Shown: positions 37,526 through 45,790 of the stretch, in pieces
Position numbering within the stretch: position 1 is the stretch's first letter
Layout of the letters: each line of letters opens with the position of its first letter
Source of the DNA: Candidatus Binatia bacterium
GTDB taxonomy: Bacteria > Desulfobacterota > Binatia > Bin18
Direction of reading: 5' to 3'
Assembly (NCBI GenBank): GCA_022826945.1
Contig: JAJDTY010000042.1
Span: forward strand, 20,195 to 84,194
DNA: 64,000 nt
Position numbers and translations under genes: made by a program
Notes under the pieces: generated by a model
Seen by the model: only the letters and a program-made list of their open reading frames with translations
Told to the model about the DNA's origin: nothing
The model's database searches: none

Positions 37526-37888
37526 GTGAGCCACTTCCCGAATTTTCGTAGTGTGAAAGCGCCAAGCCCGTATATCCACGCGGTCTTGTGCGCGAGCCTG
37601 ATCGTGTTCGGAGCGTCCTGCTCCTGGCTGCCGTTTAGCAGAGGGTGCTGTGATGAGGACCGCGACCTGGGTATTACCTATCTCCAGGAGTCGGGACAAT
37701 TTCCAGCTGCCACGCCAACGTATGGCAGAGCCCGTGACATTGACCCTGGGGCGGGAGAAACCATTACCAAGCCAGGCTTGCTCTCGAAGTATAATCCGTT
37801 CAAGGGCTTTATGGACGAGGACGAAGACGAGCCGGTCGCCTCAAGCGACGACGACGAGGGATTTTTCGGGAATTTATTCCCGTTTTAA
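37526..37888 (+). CDS. Small predicted lipoprotein with acidic C terminus
   Basis: 120 aa from a GTG at 37526. A lipobox-like VLCASLIVFGASC predicts lipidation at Cys32, after which CCDEDRD and a long disordered stretch end in a strongly acidic tail (DEDEDEPVASSDDDEGFF). Not recognised. No ribosome site is clear before the GTG, so this is a moderate call. It ends 9 bases before the convergent FIST gene. The acidic tail could bind cations or a basic partner. Confidence 0.5.
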   Translation: MSHFPNFRSVKAPSPYIHAVLCASLIVFGASCSWLPFSRGCCDEDRDLGITYLQESGQFPAATPTYGRARDIDPGAGETITKPGLLSKYNPFKGFMDEDEDEPVASSDDDEGFFGNLFPF

Positions 37889-37896
37889 CCCCTGCC

Positions 37897-39090
37897 CTAG
37901 TGCAGCGGCTTCTCGCCAACGAGGACGAGGACACCGGAATACTGGTGGACGATAGCCTGGCGCTGCACAGGGGCGATCTCGCAGCCGGTAAAAAACCCGA
38001 TAACCGGCACATCGGCCAGGTATTGGTTGATGTAGGAAGAGTCAATATCGGGAATCCCGTAGAGTCCGCTTCCACGTCCGACACAGTTGAAGTACAGACC
38101 GAACGCCGGACGGCCGTGTTGCCAGCTCTGGTCCTGCGCTTCCAGCTCTCGTTTCAGGTCGGTCCGCGCGCCGTTCCCGTCACGTAAGGTGAAGACCAGA
38201 TTCTGGCCTTCGACGATCTGGTCCGCCACCGCAATAATCCCGCGCTCCGGATCAAAGCCCACGAGATTCCGCACGACGTATTCGCCGGGGGCAATATGCT
38301 GGCGTTCGGCGTCGACCGGCAGGCCAACGAAGATATAGGCTGCGGCACGACGCAGATCCTCGCGAAGTTGGGGACTCACACGTTCGGCAAAGACCTCAAA
38401 CGCCGGCCTGCCGTCAAGCTCAAGGATGAGATTGTTATGGGCTTTCGTCACCCGATGCACGGGACTCACCGGTTGGCAGGCCTGGGTGATGCCAATGGTA
38501 TAGGTGAACTGACCGCTCAGCAGCGCCCCACTGACTGCATCACTGCTGACCGTGTCTCCACACAACTGGAAGGTCTCGCCAACACTCCCGTCCTCAGAAG
38601 CCCCGCCACCAACAAAAGGCACGTCCGAGAGCCCGCCTTCTGCAATTCCGTCAAAAAACGCATGGGAGTCAAAATTATACGTATCGGGGAAGACAAGGGC
38701 GAGATTGTCGGGACCGAGGTGAGGGGTGACGCTGGACACGACCTCCTGGCCAACCGTACGTGCCCGACCGCGTAGTTGGGGAACAAAGAAACGATGGGCG
38801 GAGAGCGTGTCCGACCGCACAGCTAACACCGCAACACCCGGCGCGCGTTCCACTTCTCCAGCCGTGGTCAGCACGCCACCGGCACTACAGCCGACAACCT
38901 GACTGGCTTGCGTTTCAGTGCGAACCGTGCGCAGGACGCGCCCGTACCCGGCCCCGTGGTGCGCAGTGGCAAAGACCAGGGCAAAGTCAGCGCGGTCGCC
39001 ACCTGCCTGACGCAAGGCCGCCTGGGACGCTTCCTGGGTGGCCTGTTCGGTGTCGTGTTGTTTTGAGAGACCCACTCCAGCGCTGAGCAT
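37897..39090 (-). CDS. FIST-domain sensor protein
   Basis: 397 aa with both halves of the FIST module (N part ~10-195, C part ~225-385), a small-ligand sensory domain often found on signalling proteins. Seen: VVGCSAGGVLT, the hallmark near residue 67, and the C-terminal GFFTGCEIAPV. It stands alone without kinase or methyl-accepting domains, as many do; such proteins may bind amino acids. Ends convergent to the small lipoprotein gene. The next minus-strand gene upstream stops 20 bases before its ATG, so the two are probably co-transcribed. Confidence 0.9.
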   Translation of the reverse strand: MLSAGVGLSKQHDTEQATQEASQAALRQAGGDRADFALVFATAHHGAGYGRVLRTVRTETQASQVVGCSAGGVLTTAGEVERAPGVAVLAVRSDTLSAHRFFVPQLRGRARTVGQEVVSSVTPHLGPDNLALVFPDTYNFDSHAFFDGIAEGGLSDVPFVGGGASEDGSVGETFQLCGDTVSSDAVSGALLSGQFTYTIGITQACQPVSPVHRVTKAHNNLILELDGRPAFEVFAERVSPQLREDLRRAAAYIFVGLPVDAERQHIAPGEYVVRNLVGFDPERGIIAVADQIVEGQNLVFTLRDGNGARTDLKRELEAQDQSWQHGRPAFGLYFNCVGRGSGLYGIPDIDSSYINQYLADVPVIGFFTGCEIAPVQRQAIVHQYSGVLVLVGEKPLH

Positions 39091-39110
39091 ACGTGCTCCT
39101 CACAACCGGC

Positions 39111-39794
39111 CTAGTCCGGCTTCTTAAGGCCGAGCCGTTCGTAATATTTCTCCGGAACTTTGTCTGGATCTTTATAAATAATAAAAGAACAGTGCTCTTT
39201 TCCGAGGACAGCGGCCGGCTCGACCACAACAAAAGGTTTCCCGTTTTTTTCGATGTCAACCAACTCCATGGGCGGCTCGTGTGCACAGTACACGGGAAAG
39301 TCGGCACGGTTATAGGTCATCCGCTGCGGTTTTTCCACGGTATGAAAGGCGTCGGGTCCGTCGTATTTGCCTTCGAGAACCATGCGTCCGCCACTGCCGC
39401 AGGGACGCATCTGAATAACGACCTTTTCCTCATCCTCTTCAATATGCATGGGTTGGAGATGGCCTCGCAAACCGGCAACAAACATTTTGATCTTCCGGGG
39501 CAGTTCTTGGGGATCCTGCGGCATCTTTTCCAAATTCGGCAGCCACCAGGCTTTCACACCGGCCATCATGATCTCTTCCAGCACTTCATCGCCAAAGCGT
39601 TTTCCCACCTCACTCAGTGTCGCGGTTGTCCAGTTCCGGTATAGGTCGTGCATCCCGAGGAATTCATTATACATGCGATGCGCGATCTTCTTGGCTTGCT
39701 CTGCATCTCCGGCGTCAATGGCTTCCGTTAAACGGTCCACCGTTCGCTTTCCCATCTCACGGACTTCTTCTTCGGAAAAAAGGCGTTCACTCAT
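39111..39794 (-). CDS. Hypothetical protein, possible relative of L-2-amino-thiazoline-4-carboxylate hydrolase
   Basis: 227 aa from the ATG at 39794, which has a perfect AGGAGG eight bases upstream; the open frame extends to 39941 but that part would overlap the divergent gene. Helical N-terminal half (KKIAHRMYNEFLGMHDLY), then conserved-looking Cys sites: IQMRPCGSGGRM, FPVYCAHEPPMEL and HCSFIIYKDP. The Cys-His spacing and the YKDP ending recall the amino-thiazoline hydrolase family, but I am not sure. Co-transcribed with the FIST gene downstream; divergent from the aminotransferase fusion. Confidence 0.6.
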   Translation of the reverse strand: MSERLFSEEEVREMGKRTVDRLTEAIDAGDAEQAKKIAHRMYNEFLGMHDLYRNWTTATLSEVGKRFGDEVLEEIMMAGVKAWWLPNLEKMPQDPQELPRKIKMFVAGLRGHLQPMHIEEDEEKVVIQMRPCGSGGRMVLEGKYDGPDAFHTVEKPQRMTYNRADFPVYCAHEPPMELVDIEKNGKPFVVVEPAAVLGKEHCSFIIYKDPDKVPEKYYERLGLKKPD

Positions 39795-39917
39795 ACGATC
39801 CCCTCCTATCGTGACTCGGCCTGTTCCGGGATATATCCCAATCATCCACTCCATTGCAAAGCCCCGAGAGCCTGGATACCGTACCGCTGACAATAGGCTG
39901 AAAGGAACGGACTGATT

Positions 39918-41978
39918 GTGGCTCGCGGAGGTGGGGGGCAAAGACGATTATTTGCGCGTACGGCCGACGTCAAGCTGTCGCCGATTAAGGCGATGGAACT
40001 GGCTGCCAGTCGGGTGCCGGACGTGGTCTCTCTGGCCCAAGGCATCCCCAGCTTTGATACGCCCGAACCGATCAAATCTTTTGTCCAACAAAAAATCGCC
40101 GAGGGCGAGTGCGCCACCTACTCGCTGACCCCAGGCTTACCCCAGTTGCGCGAATGCATTGCCGAGTCGTTGCTGCAAGAAGGCATGCACTACGACCCGG
40201 ACCAGGAGATTATTGTTTCCAGCGGCTCGATTGAGGCCATTGCCGCGACGCTACTGACCCTTACCCGTCCTGGAGATGAGATCATTCTGCCCTCTCCCAG
40301 CTATGCCTCCTACCAGGAGGTCGTTCGCATCGCCGGCTGTACCCCGCGCTTCGCCCCGCTCCGCGAGGAGCAGAATTTTGCCTTTGACGAAGAGACGTTC
40401 GAGGCCTGTCTGTCGCCACACACGAGAGCGATCTTGTACTGTAACCCGAACAATCCGACCGGGACGGTCTTCTCAGGAGCGGAAACGCGCGCCCTGATTA
40501 CGCTGGCCGAACGGCATAATCTCTTTCTTATTATTGATGAGGCATATAAGGATTTTGTGTATACACCAGAAGCCTATTTCAGCCCGGCTCAGGTCGCCGA
40601 TGTCCGGCACCGCATTGTACGGATTTTCACCTTCTCCAAAGCCTATGGGATGACGGGCTGGCGGGTCGGCTACCTCCATTCCGATGCCCGGAACGTCCAG
40701 GAAATCCTCAAAGTGCACGACGCCTTGGTGACTTGCGCACCGGTTGTCTCACAATATGCCGCCTTAGCCGCGCTCGAATACGGACAGGACCATATCATTT
40801 CCTTCCGACAGGCGTTTAAGCAGCGCCGCGACCTGATACTCACGCATCTCGATCAACTCTCCCATGTGTTTGACTACCAGAAACCCGAAGGTGCCTACTT
40901 TGTCTTTCCCCGGATGAAAGACGTGGTTGTCCACGCCCGCGACTCGCATGCCCTCGCCTACGACCTGCTGGAAAAGGCAAAAGTTGCCGTTGTCCCTGGC
41001 ATTGCCTTTGGACCCAGCGGCGAGGCCCATATCCGACTGAACTTCGGACGCAGGCCGGACGATATTACCGCCGCCTTCGAGCGTCTCAGCGCGTACTTCA
41101 GTCCGGCAGTTGTGCATCGAGTTCGCCCTGATCAGCTCCACGCAAGCCGACCGACGGTCTCGGCGGCAGAGCATAGCCCGCTGCCTACCACCCCACGTCT
41201 TTCGCGTGACCTTTTTTTCTACCAGCGTCTGCGTGGCTTCGCCGTCCTGATATTGCGAACACTTGCCCACCTGAGACTCTGGCGAAAAAATCCTCGCGTT
41301 ATTGCTATCGCCGGCAGCCACGGTAAGACCGTTATCAAGCGCATTGTGACCGAGCTCTTAGCCCGGCAGTACCGGGTTCAGCCCAATCTCCGCTCCTACA
41401 ATACCGATATTGGCCTGCCCCTTGCCATCCTCAATATTGAATTGGCTTCAGCCCGTCTACGAGACCTCGCGCGTGGCTTCGTCCGGGCGGTCTGGACCGC
41501 GCTCTTCAATACCGAGGCGCCCGACATCCTCGTGCTCGAATTCGGCGTCCGTCACGGGGGCGATATGCAGCAATTGATCAGAACGGTGATCCCCGACATT
41601 GCCATCCTGACCACCCTGACGCCGAGTTATAGTACCGATGTCGAGGAGTTACACACGCTCCAGGATGAAATGCGAGCGTTATGCCACGCGGCCGGAGCCA
41701 ACTGTCAGTTTGTGATCGATGGGGATGATCCTCTGCTCCAGGATGTCATCGCGTCCTTACCCACACCGCCGCTGCTCCTGCATCGTTCTGCCTGGAGAGC
41801 AGAAGAGAGCGGCCTTCAACTCCAGAGCCCCGTCCGGTGTTATCCGGTGACACGGGAAATCATTGGTGAGAATGAGCGTTTTTCGGTCCAGGCGGCCGTA
41901 GCCGTGGCCGAGCGCTGGACCAATCTGTCCCCCGCCGAGATTCAGCGTTTTCTCAGTGAAAACACAGCCGTGCACTAA
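39918..41978 (+). CDS. Class I/II aminotransferase fused to a partial Mur-ligase-like domain
   Basis: 686 aa. Residues ~15-395 are a complete fold-type I PLP aminotransferase: GECATYSLTPGLPQLRE, CNPNNPTGTVF, the internal-aldimine Lys241 in FTFSKAYGMTGWRVGY and Arg in HIRLNFGR. After a ~55-residue linker, residues ~455-686 resemble Mur ligases: P-loop IAGSHGKTVIKR (~461), NTDIGLPLAIL, LVLEFGVRHGGDM and PDIAILTTLTPSY. The usual DH motif after ITN is missing and the C-terminal Mur ligase domain is absent. Together this suggests amino-acid transamination joined to a nucleotide-binding module, perhaps not a ligase. GTG start with AAAGGA upstream. Confidence 0.85.
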   Translation: MARGGGGQRRLFARTADVKLSPIKAMELAASRVPDVVSLAQGIPSFDTPEPIKSFVQQKIAEGECATYSLTPGLPQLRECIAESLLQEGMHYDPDQEIIVSSGSIEAIAATLLTLTRPGDEIILPSPSYASYQEVVRIAGCTPRFAPLREEQNFAFDEETFEACLSPHTRAILYCNPNNPTGTVFSGAETRALITLAERHNLFLIIDEAYKDFVYTPEAYFSPAQVADVRHRIVRIFTFSKAYGMTGWRVGYLHSDARNVQEILKVHDALVTCAPVVSQYAALAALEYGQDHIISFRQAFKQRRDLILTHLDQLSHVFDYQKPEGAYFVFPRMKDVVVHARDSHALAYDLLEKAKVAVVPGIAFGPSGEAHIRLNFGRRPDDITAAFERLSAYFSPAVVHRVRPDQLHASRPTVSAAEHSPLPTTPRLSRDLFFYQRLRGFAVLILRTLAHLRLWRKNPRVIAIAGSHGKTVIKRIVTELLARQYRVQPNLRSYNTDIGLPLAILNIELASARLRDLARGFVRAVWTALFNTEAPDILVLEFGVRHGGDMQQLIRTVIPDIAILTTLTPSYSTDVEELHTLQDEMRALCHAAGANCQFVIDGDDPLLQDVIASLPTPPLLLHRSAWRAEESGLQLQSPVRCYPVTREIIGENERFSVQAAVAVAERWTNLSPAEIQRFLSENTAVH

Positions 41979-41996
41979 AACCGACCCGATTCCTAC

Positions 41997-42026
41997 TTGC
42001 AATACGGGGCCGACTCGTATTATGCT
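41997..42026 (+). promoter_or_regulatory. Possible promoter for corC-grx-cutA
   Basis: TTGCAA (41997-42002), 18 bases, TATGCT (42021-42026); an alternative -10 TATTAT (42018-42023) has a 15-base spacer. About 95 bases before the corC ATG. Confidence 0.4.
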
Positions 42027-42120
42027 TTATCCCTGTATGGACGACCCTCCATCTGATGATCCGTGGTCAGAGACTCAACTGCGGCTTCTCCGAGTCAGCC
42101 GGGAGGTGTGAAGCGCACGC

Positions 42121-43470
42121 ATGGAGAGTCCCGTCCTCGGTCTGCTCATCACACTCCTGCTGGTCTTGGTCAACGCCTTTTTTGTCGCGGCAGAGTTTGC
42201 AATCGTCAAGGTTCGCGCGTCCCAGATCGAACTCCTGGTTCAGGCGGGCAGCCGAACGGCCAAGATGGGCCAGTATCTCATCTCCCACCTTGATGCCTCC
42301 CTGTCGACGATCCAACTTGGCATTACCCTGGCTTCTCTGGGGTTGGGCTGGATCGGGGAGCCGATTGTGGCCAAGCTCATTCTTGAAGTGATGCATCTGG
42401 TTGGCCTGGAAGCCGACCCGGATTTGGCGCACAGTATCGCCCTGCCGACTGCCTTTATCCTGCTCACATTTCTTCTTATTGTCTTTGGTGAACTGGCCCC
42501 CAAAGCGCTCGCCATCCAGCATTCCCAGTCAACAACGCTCGCCGTCGCCTTTCCGCTGTGGTTTTTTTACCGCATCTTTTCTCCGGCGATTGTTGCGCTC
42601 AACTGGACCGCCAACCAAGTGCTGCGGCTCTTTGGCATTCGACCGGCGAGCGAGGCGGAGCACTATCACTCGGGCGAAGAACTGCGCTTCCTGCTTGAGC
42701 AGGGCCGCGAGGGCGGCACGATCGAGGAGGAGGAACACGAGTTGATTGAGAACGTCTTTGAGTTTGGGGAGACCAGCGTGCGGGAAATCATGGTTCCCCG
42801 GACCACTATCGCCGCCATTGAGGTCACTTCCTCTCGCAGTGACCTCGTCAACCTCCTGGTTGAAGGCGGCTATAGCCGCATACCGGTGTATGAAGATTCA
42901 CTCGACAATATTATTGGGGTTGTACACGCCAAGGATCTCATTACCCTCATGGAACATCGGGATCTGATCATTCTCCGCGACCTCCTCCGGCCCGCGTTCT
43001 TTGTTCCGGAGACAAAACCGATCGACGATCTGTTGCGGGAGTTTCAACGTCGCAAGGTGCATATTGCCATGGTGGTGGATGAATTTGGCAGTACGGCCGG
43101 CCTCGTCACTATGGAAGATATTCTTGAGGAGTTGGTCGGAGAAATTCAGGACGAACACGACAGCGAGAACCACGATATCGAAAAGGTCTCCAATCAGACC
43201 TATATCGTCAACGCGGCCCTTTCTATTGCCGATGTCAACGATCACATTGACGAGTTTGAGCTTCCCGAGGGGAGTGACTATACCAGCGTGGGTGGCTTCA
43301 TCAATAAATGGCTCGGACGTATCCCCGAGGTCAACGAAATGTTTGAGTACGACGCGCTACGCATGACCGTCCTCAAAACCGACAACCACCATGTCACCCA
43401 GGTCAAAATAGAAAATTTGTCAGACCTTAAGCTCACACCAGCCACCTCCCTGATAAAAGAGGAAGCATGA
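42121..43470 (+). CDS. CorC/HlyC-family transporter with DUF21 and CBS domains
   Basis: 449 aa inner-membrane protein. DUF21 membrane domain (~1-190; LITLLLVLVNAFFVAAEFAI, quoted as LLVLVNAFFVAAEF; then LASLGLGWIGEPIV and ILLTFLLIVFGELAPK), a CBS pair (~205-335; VREIMVPRTTIAAIE, IPVYEDSLDNIIGVVHAKD in part) and a CorC_HlyC domain at the C terminus (VGGFINKWLGRIPEVNE). The family exports or senses Mg2+/Co2+ (CNNM relatives). GGGAGGTG lies before the ATG. Its stop overlaps the next start by 4 bases, placing it in an operon with a glutaredoxin-like protein and CutA, a metal-related grouping. Confidence 0.93.
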   Translation: MESPVLGLLITLLLVLVNAFFVAAEFAIVKVRASQIELLVQAGSRTAKMGQYLISHLDASLSTIQLGITLASLGLGWIGEPIVAKLILEVMHLVGLEADPDLAHSIALPTAFILLTFLLIVFGELAPKALAIQHSQSTTLAVAFPLWFFYRIFSPAIVALNWTANQVLRLFGIRPASEAEHYHSGEELRFLLEQGREGGTIEEEEHELIENVFEFGETSVREIMVPRTTIAAIEVTSSRSDLVNLLVEGGYSRIPVYEDSLDNIIGVVHAKDLITLMEHRDLIILRDLLRPAFFVPETKPIDDLLREFQRRKVHIAMVVDEFGSTAGLVTMEDILEELVGEIQDEHDSENHDIEKVSNQTYIVNAALSIADVNDHIDEFELPEGSDYTSVGGFINKWLGRIPEVNEMFEYDALRMTVLKTDNHHVTQVKIENLSDLKLTPATSLIKEEA

Positions 43471-43733
43471 TAACCGCAGTGACATTATATTCTCGTCCGG
43501 GCTGCTGCTTATGTGACGACATGAAAGCGATTGTGGCCGAGGTACAGGCCGACATGGCTTTCACCGTAGCGGAAATCGATATTTCCACTCAGCCGGAACT
43601 CGAAGCCCGTTTTGGCCAGGACATTCCCGTGCTGTTTATCAATAACCGTAAGGCGTTCAAATATCGCGTCACCGCCGGAGCGCTACGCCGACGTCTGCAC
43701 CGCTCTGGGGCGGAGGCGAGGGCGATGCCATGA
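43467..43733 (+). CDS. Glutaredoxin-like protein (DUF836 type)
   Basis: 88 aa thioredoxin-fold protein. It opens VTLYSRPGCCLCDDMK with a CCLC redox or metal motif and has the cis-Pro in DIPVLFINNRK, both characteristic of this short glutaredoxin-like family. Presumed cytoplasmic thiol exchange; no partner known. Start overlaps the corC stop and stop overlaps the cutA start, each by 4 bases, so translation of all three is coupled. Confidence 0.9.
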   Translation: MITAVTLYSRPGCCLCDDMKAIVAEVQADMAFTVAEIDISTQPELEARFGQDIPVLFINNRKAFKYRVTAGALRRRLHRSGAEARAMP

Positions 43734-44056
43734 CGTCGGCCATCGTTGTCCTAGTCACGGTCGGCTCCGAGCAGGAAGCCGAGAGCATTGCCACGGCCCT
43801 GCTAGAGGAACGCCTCGCCGCCTGTGTGAATGTAACCAGCCCGGTGCGGTCACTCTATCACTGGGAAGGGCGCATTGCGGACGACCGGGAATGGCAGCTC
43901 ATCATCAAAACCCAGGAGCGTCTTTTTGAGGCCCTGGCGGCGCGTGTACGCGCCCTCCATTCGTACGACGTTCCCGAGATTATCGCGCTGCCCGTTCTCG
44001 CCGGGACCACGGACTATGTGGACTGGATTCAAAACGAGACCAAGAGCGAGCGTTGA
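43730..44056 (+). CDS. cutA: CutA1 divalent-cation tolerance protein
   Basis: 108 aa trimeric protein of the PII-like fold, classically linked with copper tolerance though its biochemical role is unsettled. Seen: VTVGSEQEAESIATALLEERLAACVNV, quoted in parts as EAESIATALLEERLAACVNV, then SLYHWEGRIADDREWQLIIKT and HSYDVPEIIALPV, three hallmark blocks. Last gene of the corC operon; convergent with rlpA after 9 bases. Confidence 0.95.
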   Translation: MTSAIVVLVTVGSEQEAESIATALLEERLAACVNVTSPVRSLYHWEGRIADDREWQLIIKTQERLFEALAARVRALHSYDVPEIIALPVLAGTTDYVDWIQNETKSER

Positions 44057-44065
44057 CACGGAGCG

Positions 44066-44977
44066 CTACCACTCAGCCCAGCGATCGTCTTCTTCGACCA
44101 CTACGCTTTGCAGGCCGGCCCGGGAAACCGAACGGGCTTGGCGTTCGGCTTGGACACGTTCGGTAAACGGTCCGAGACGGACTTGATAATATCGAAACCG
44201 TCCGCTTGACAATGGACTGATATACACGGACGAGAAGTGCGGTGTTAATGCCTGCTTCAGACCAGAGGCTTTGTCCGCATTGGTATAAGAGCCGACCTGG
44301 ACGGCGTACAAGACCGCAAGCCTTGGGGTCGGAGCAGACAGCACCCCGATTCGCACCAGTGCGGTCCCTGGGGCATACACGCCAATGCTTTTTGCTGCGG
44401 CGAGAGACAGGTCAATAATACGCCCTTCCACAAATGGCCCCCGGTCGTTGATACGAACTTCAATCGCCTGCCCGCTCTTAAGGTTGGTTACCATCACATT
44501 GGTCCCTAGCGGCAGGCTCCGATGGGCAGCGGTCAGGGCATTCTGGTCATAGATTTCGCCGTTTGCCGTTCGCTTGCCGTGGAATCCCGGTCCATACCAT
44601 GAGGCAATACCGGTCTGCACAAAACGGGAAGGACGAACCACAGGCTGTGGTTCAAACGGTACCGTGGTTCGCTGATCGGATAGCGGCGTGACGGACGTGC
44701 TCTTCGGAGCGAGCGGTGACTCAGACGCGTCAGGGAGGGGAGTGACGACCGGGACCGCCGCAAGCTCTGTCGGTAACTCGGGCGCTAGCTGGTTAGGGGT
44801 ATCTACAGGAGTCGCTGGGAGAACGGTCGGTAGTTCAGGCGTGGACTGAAGAGGGGTAACGCCCGGAACCACTGGAGCAGCGGGGAAAAACCGGACGGGC
44901 TGAACCGGCCGTATTGCTGCACTGCACCCCGCCAGGATGCCCATCAGCATCCATACCTGCCACCTCCACCCCTGCAT
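44066..44977 (-). CDS. rlpA: RlpA, septal lytic transglycosylase-type lipoprotein
   Basis: 303 aa. N-terminal lipobox (VWMLMGILAGC) gives an outer-membrane lipoprotein. A Pro/Thr-rich linker (~25-115) is followed by a double-psi beta-barrel (~118-210) with TGIASWYGPGFHGKRTANGE and MVTNLKSGQAIEVRINDRGPF, quoted in part, including the catalytic-type Asp in VRINDRGPF. A C-terminal SPOR domain (~225-300; AVQVGSYTNADKASGLK) binds denuded glycan strands at the septum. It probably works on glycan left by amidases such as AmiC at 454. The gene stands alone, convergent with cutA. Confidence 0.93.
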   Translation of the reverse strand: MQGWRWQVWMLMGILAGCSAAIRPVQPVRFFPAAPVVPGVTPLQSTPELPTVLPATPVDTPNQLAPELPTELAAVPVVTPLPDASESPLAPKSTSVTPLSDQRTTVPFEPQPVVRPSRFVQTGIASWYGPGFHGKRTANGEIYDQNALTAAHRSLPLGTNVMVTNLKSGQAIEVRINDRGPFVEGRIIDLSLAAAKSIGVYAPGTALVRIGVLSAPTPRLAVLYAVQVGSYTNADKASGLKQALTPHFSSVYISPLSSGRFRYYQVRLGPFTERVQAERQARSVSRAGLQSVVVEEDDRWAEW

Positions 44978-45085
44978 CGCCTACGATTATACACACAGGA
45001 GACTGGAGCAAGCAACGAATCTCTTGTCTCACCCTACCCTCCGGTTGCTTGTCCTCGTGGAGTTTCCCGTGTACCATACGGAGCC

Positions 45086-45790
45086 ATGGCGGGCTTCAAT
45101 ACGCCTTTTCGCCAACTCAAAAAAACGCTCAAACCGTCCATCGTCGAGCGGGCTGCAGCCACAGCGTCTTCGCCCAGAAGTGCGCCCAATACCGTTGAAA
45201 AGACTGAGGAAAATTCCGTGGACCTTTTTCAGCGGGCCATGCAGGATGTCACTCGGCTCAAGTCGGACACACGGGTCAGCAATCCCCCCCCGGCCCTCTC
45301 CAGCCGATCTCCGCAAGACGGCGAGAACGAAGCCATAGCCGAGCTATACGATCTGGTCGCCGGGCGGAGCGACTTCGATGTTACGGACACCGACGAGTAT
45401 GTCGAGGGCTGTGTCGTTGGCCTGGATACGGGCTTGGTCCGTAAGCTGAGGCAAGGAAAATTTGCGCGTCAGGCGGCCCTGGACCTCCATGGGATGAAGA
45501 CGGACGAGGCCAAGCCCGAGCTGGAGCAGTTCCTCAACCGGGCCACCCAGGCCGGTATCCGCTGCGTCCTCGTCATTCATGGACGCGGCAAGAATTCTCC
45601 TGGTCAATTCCCGATCCTCAAGGACAAGATGAAACAGTGGCTCACCCGAGGCCGGCTGGCGAAGATGGTGTTGGCCTTTTCCACCGCCCGAACCCACGAT
45701 GGCGGACCCGGCGCCATGTATATCCTGCTGAGACGGAAACGCGGCCAGAAAAAGCCCGTCCTGATGTGGGAGGGAGCCAAGCGTGAGTGA
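45086..45790 (+). CDS. Smr-domain endonuclease-like protein
   Basis: 234 aa. The C-terminal Smr domain (~125-220) shows LDLHGMKTDEAKPELEQFL and VIHGRGKNSPGQFPILKDKM in order, with LDxHG and HGxG motifs, ending AMYILLRRK; this is the nuclease-like domain of MutS2 and SmrA/SmrB. The N-terminal 120 residues are basic and low in pattern. Roles in the family include nicking of DNA or cleavage of mRNA on collided ribosomes; I cannot choose. It overlaps the following gene by 8 bases. Confidence 0.9.
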   Translation: MAGFNTPFRQLKKTLKPSIVERAAATASSPRSAPNTVEKTEENSVDLFQRAMQDVTRLKSDTRVSNPPPALSSRSPQDGENEAIAELYDLVAGRSDFDVTDTDEYVEGCVVGLDTGLVRKLRQGKFARQAALDLHGMKTDEAKPELEQFLNRATQAGIRCVLVIHGRGKNSPGQFPILKDKMKQWLTRGRLAKMVLAFSTARTHDGGPGAMYILLRRKRGQKKPVLMWEGAKRE

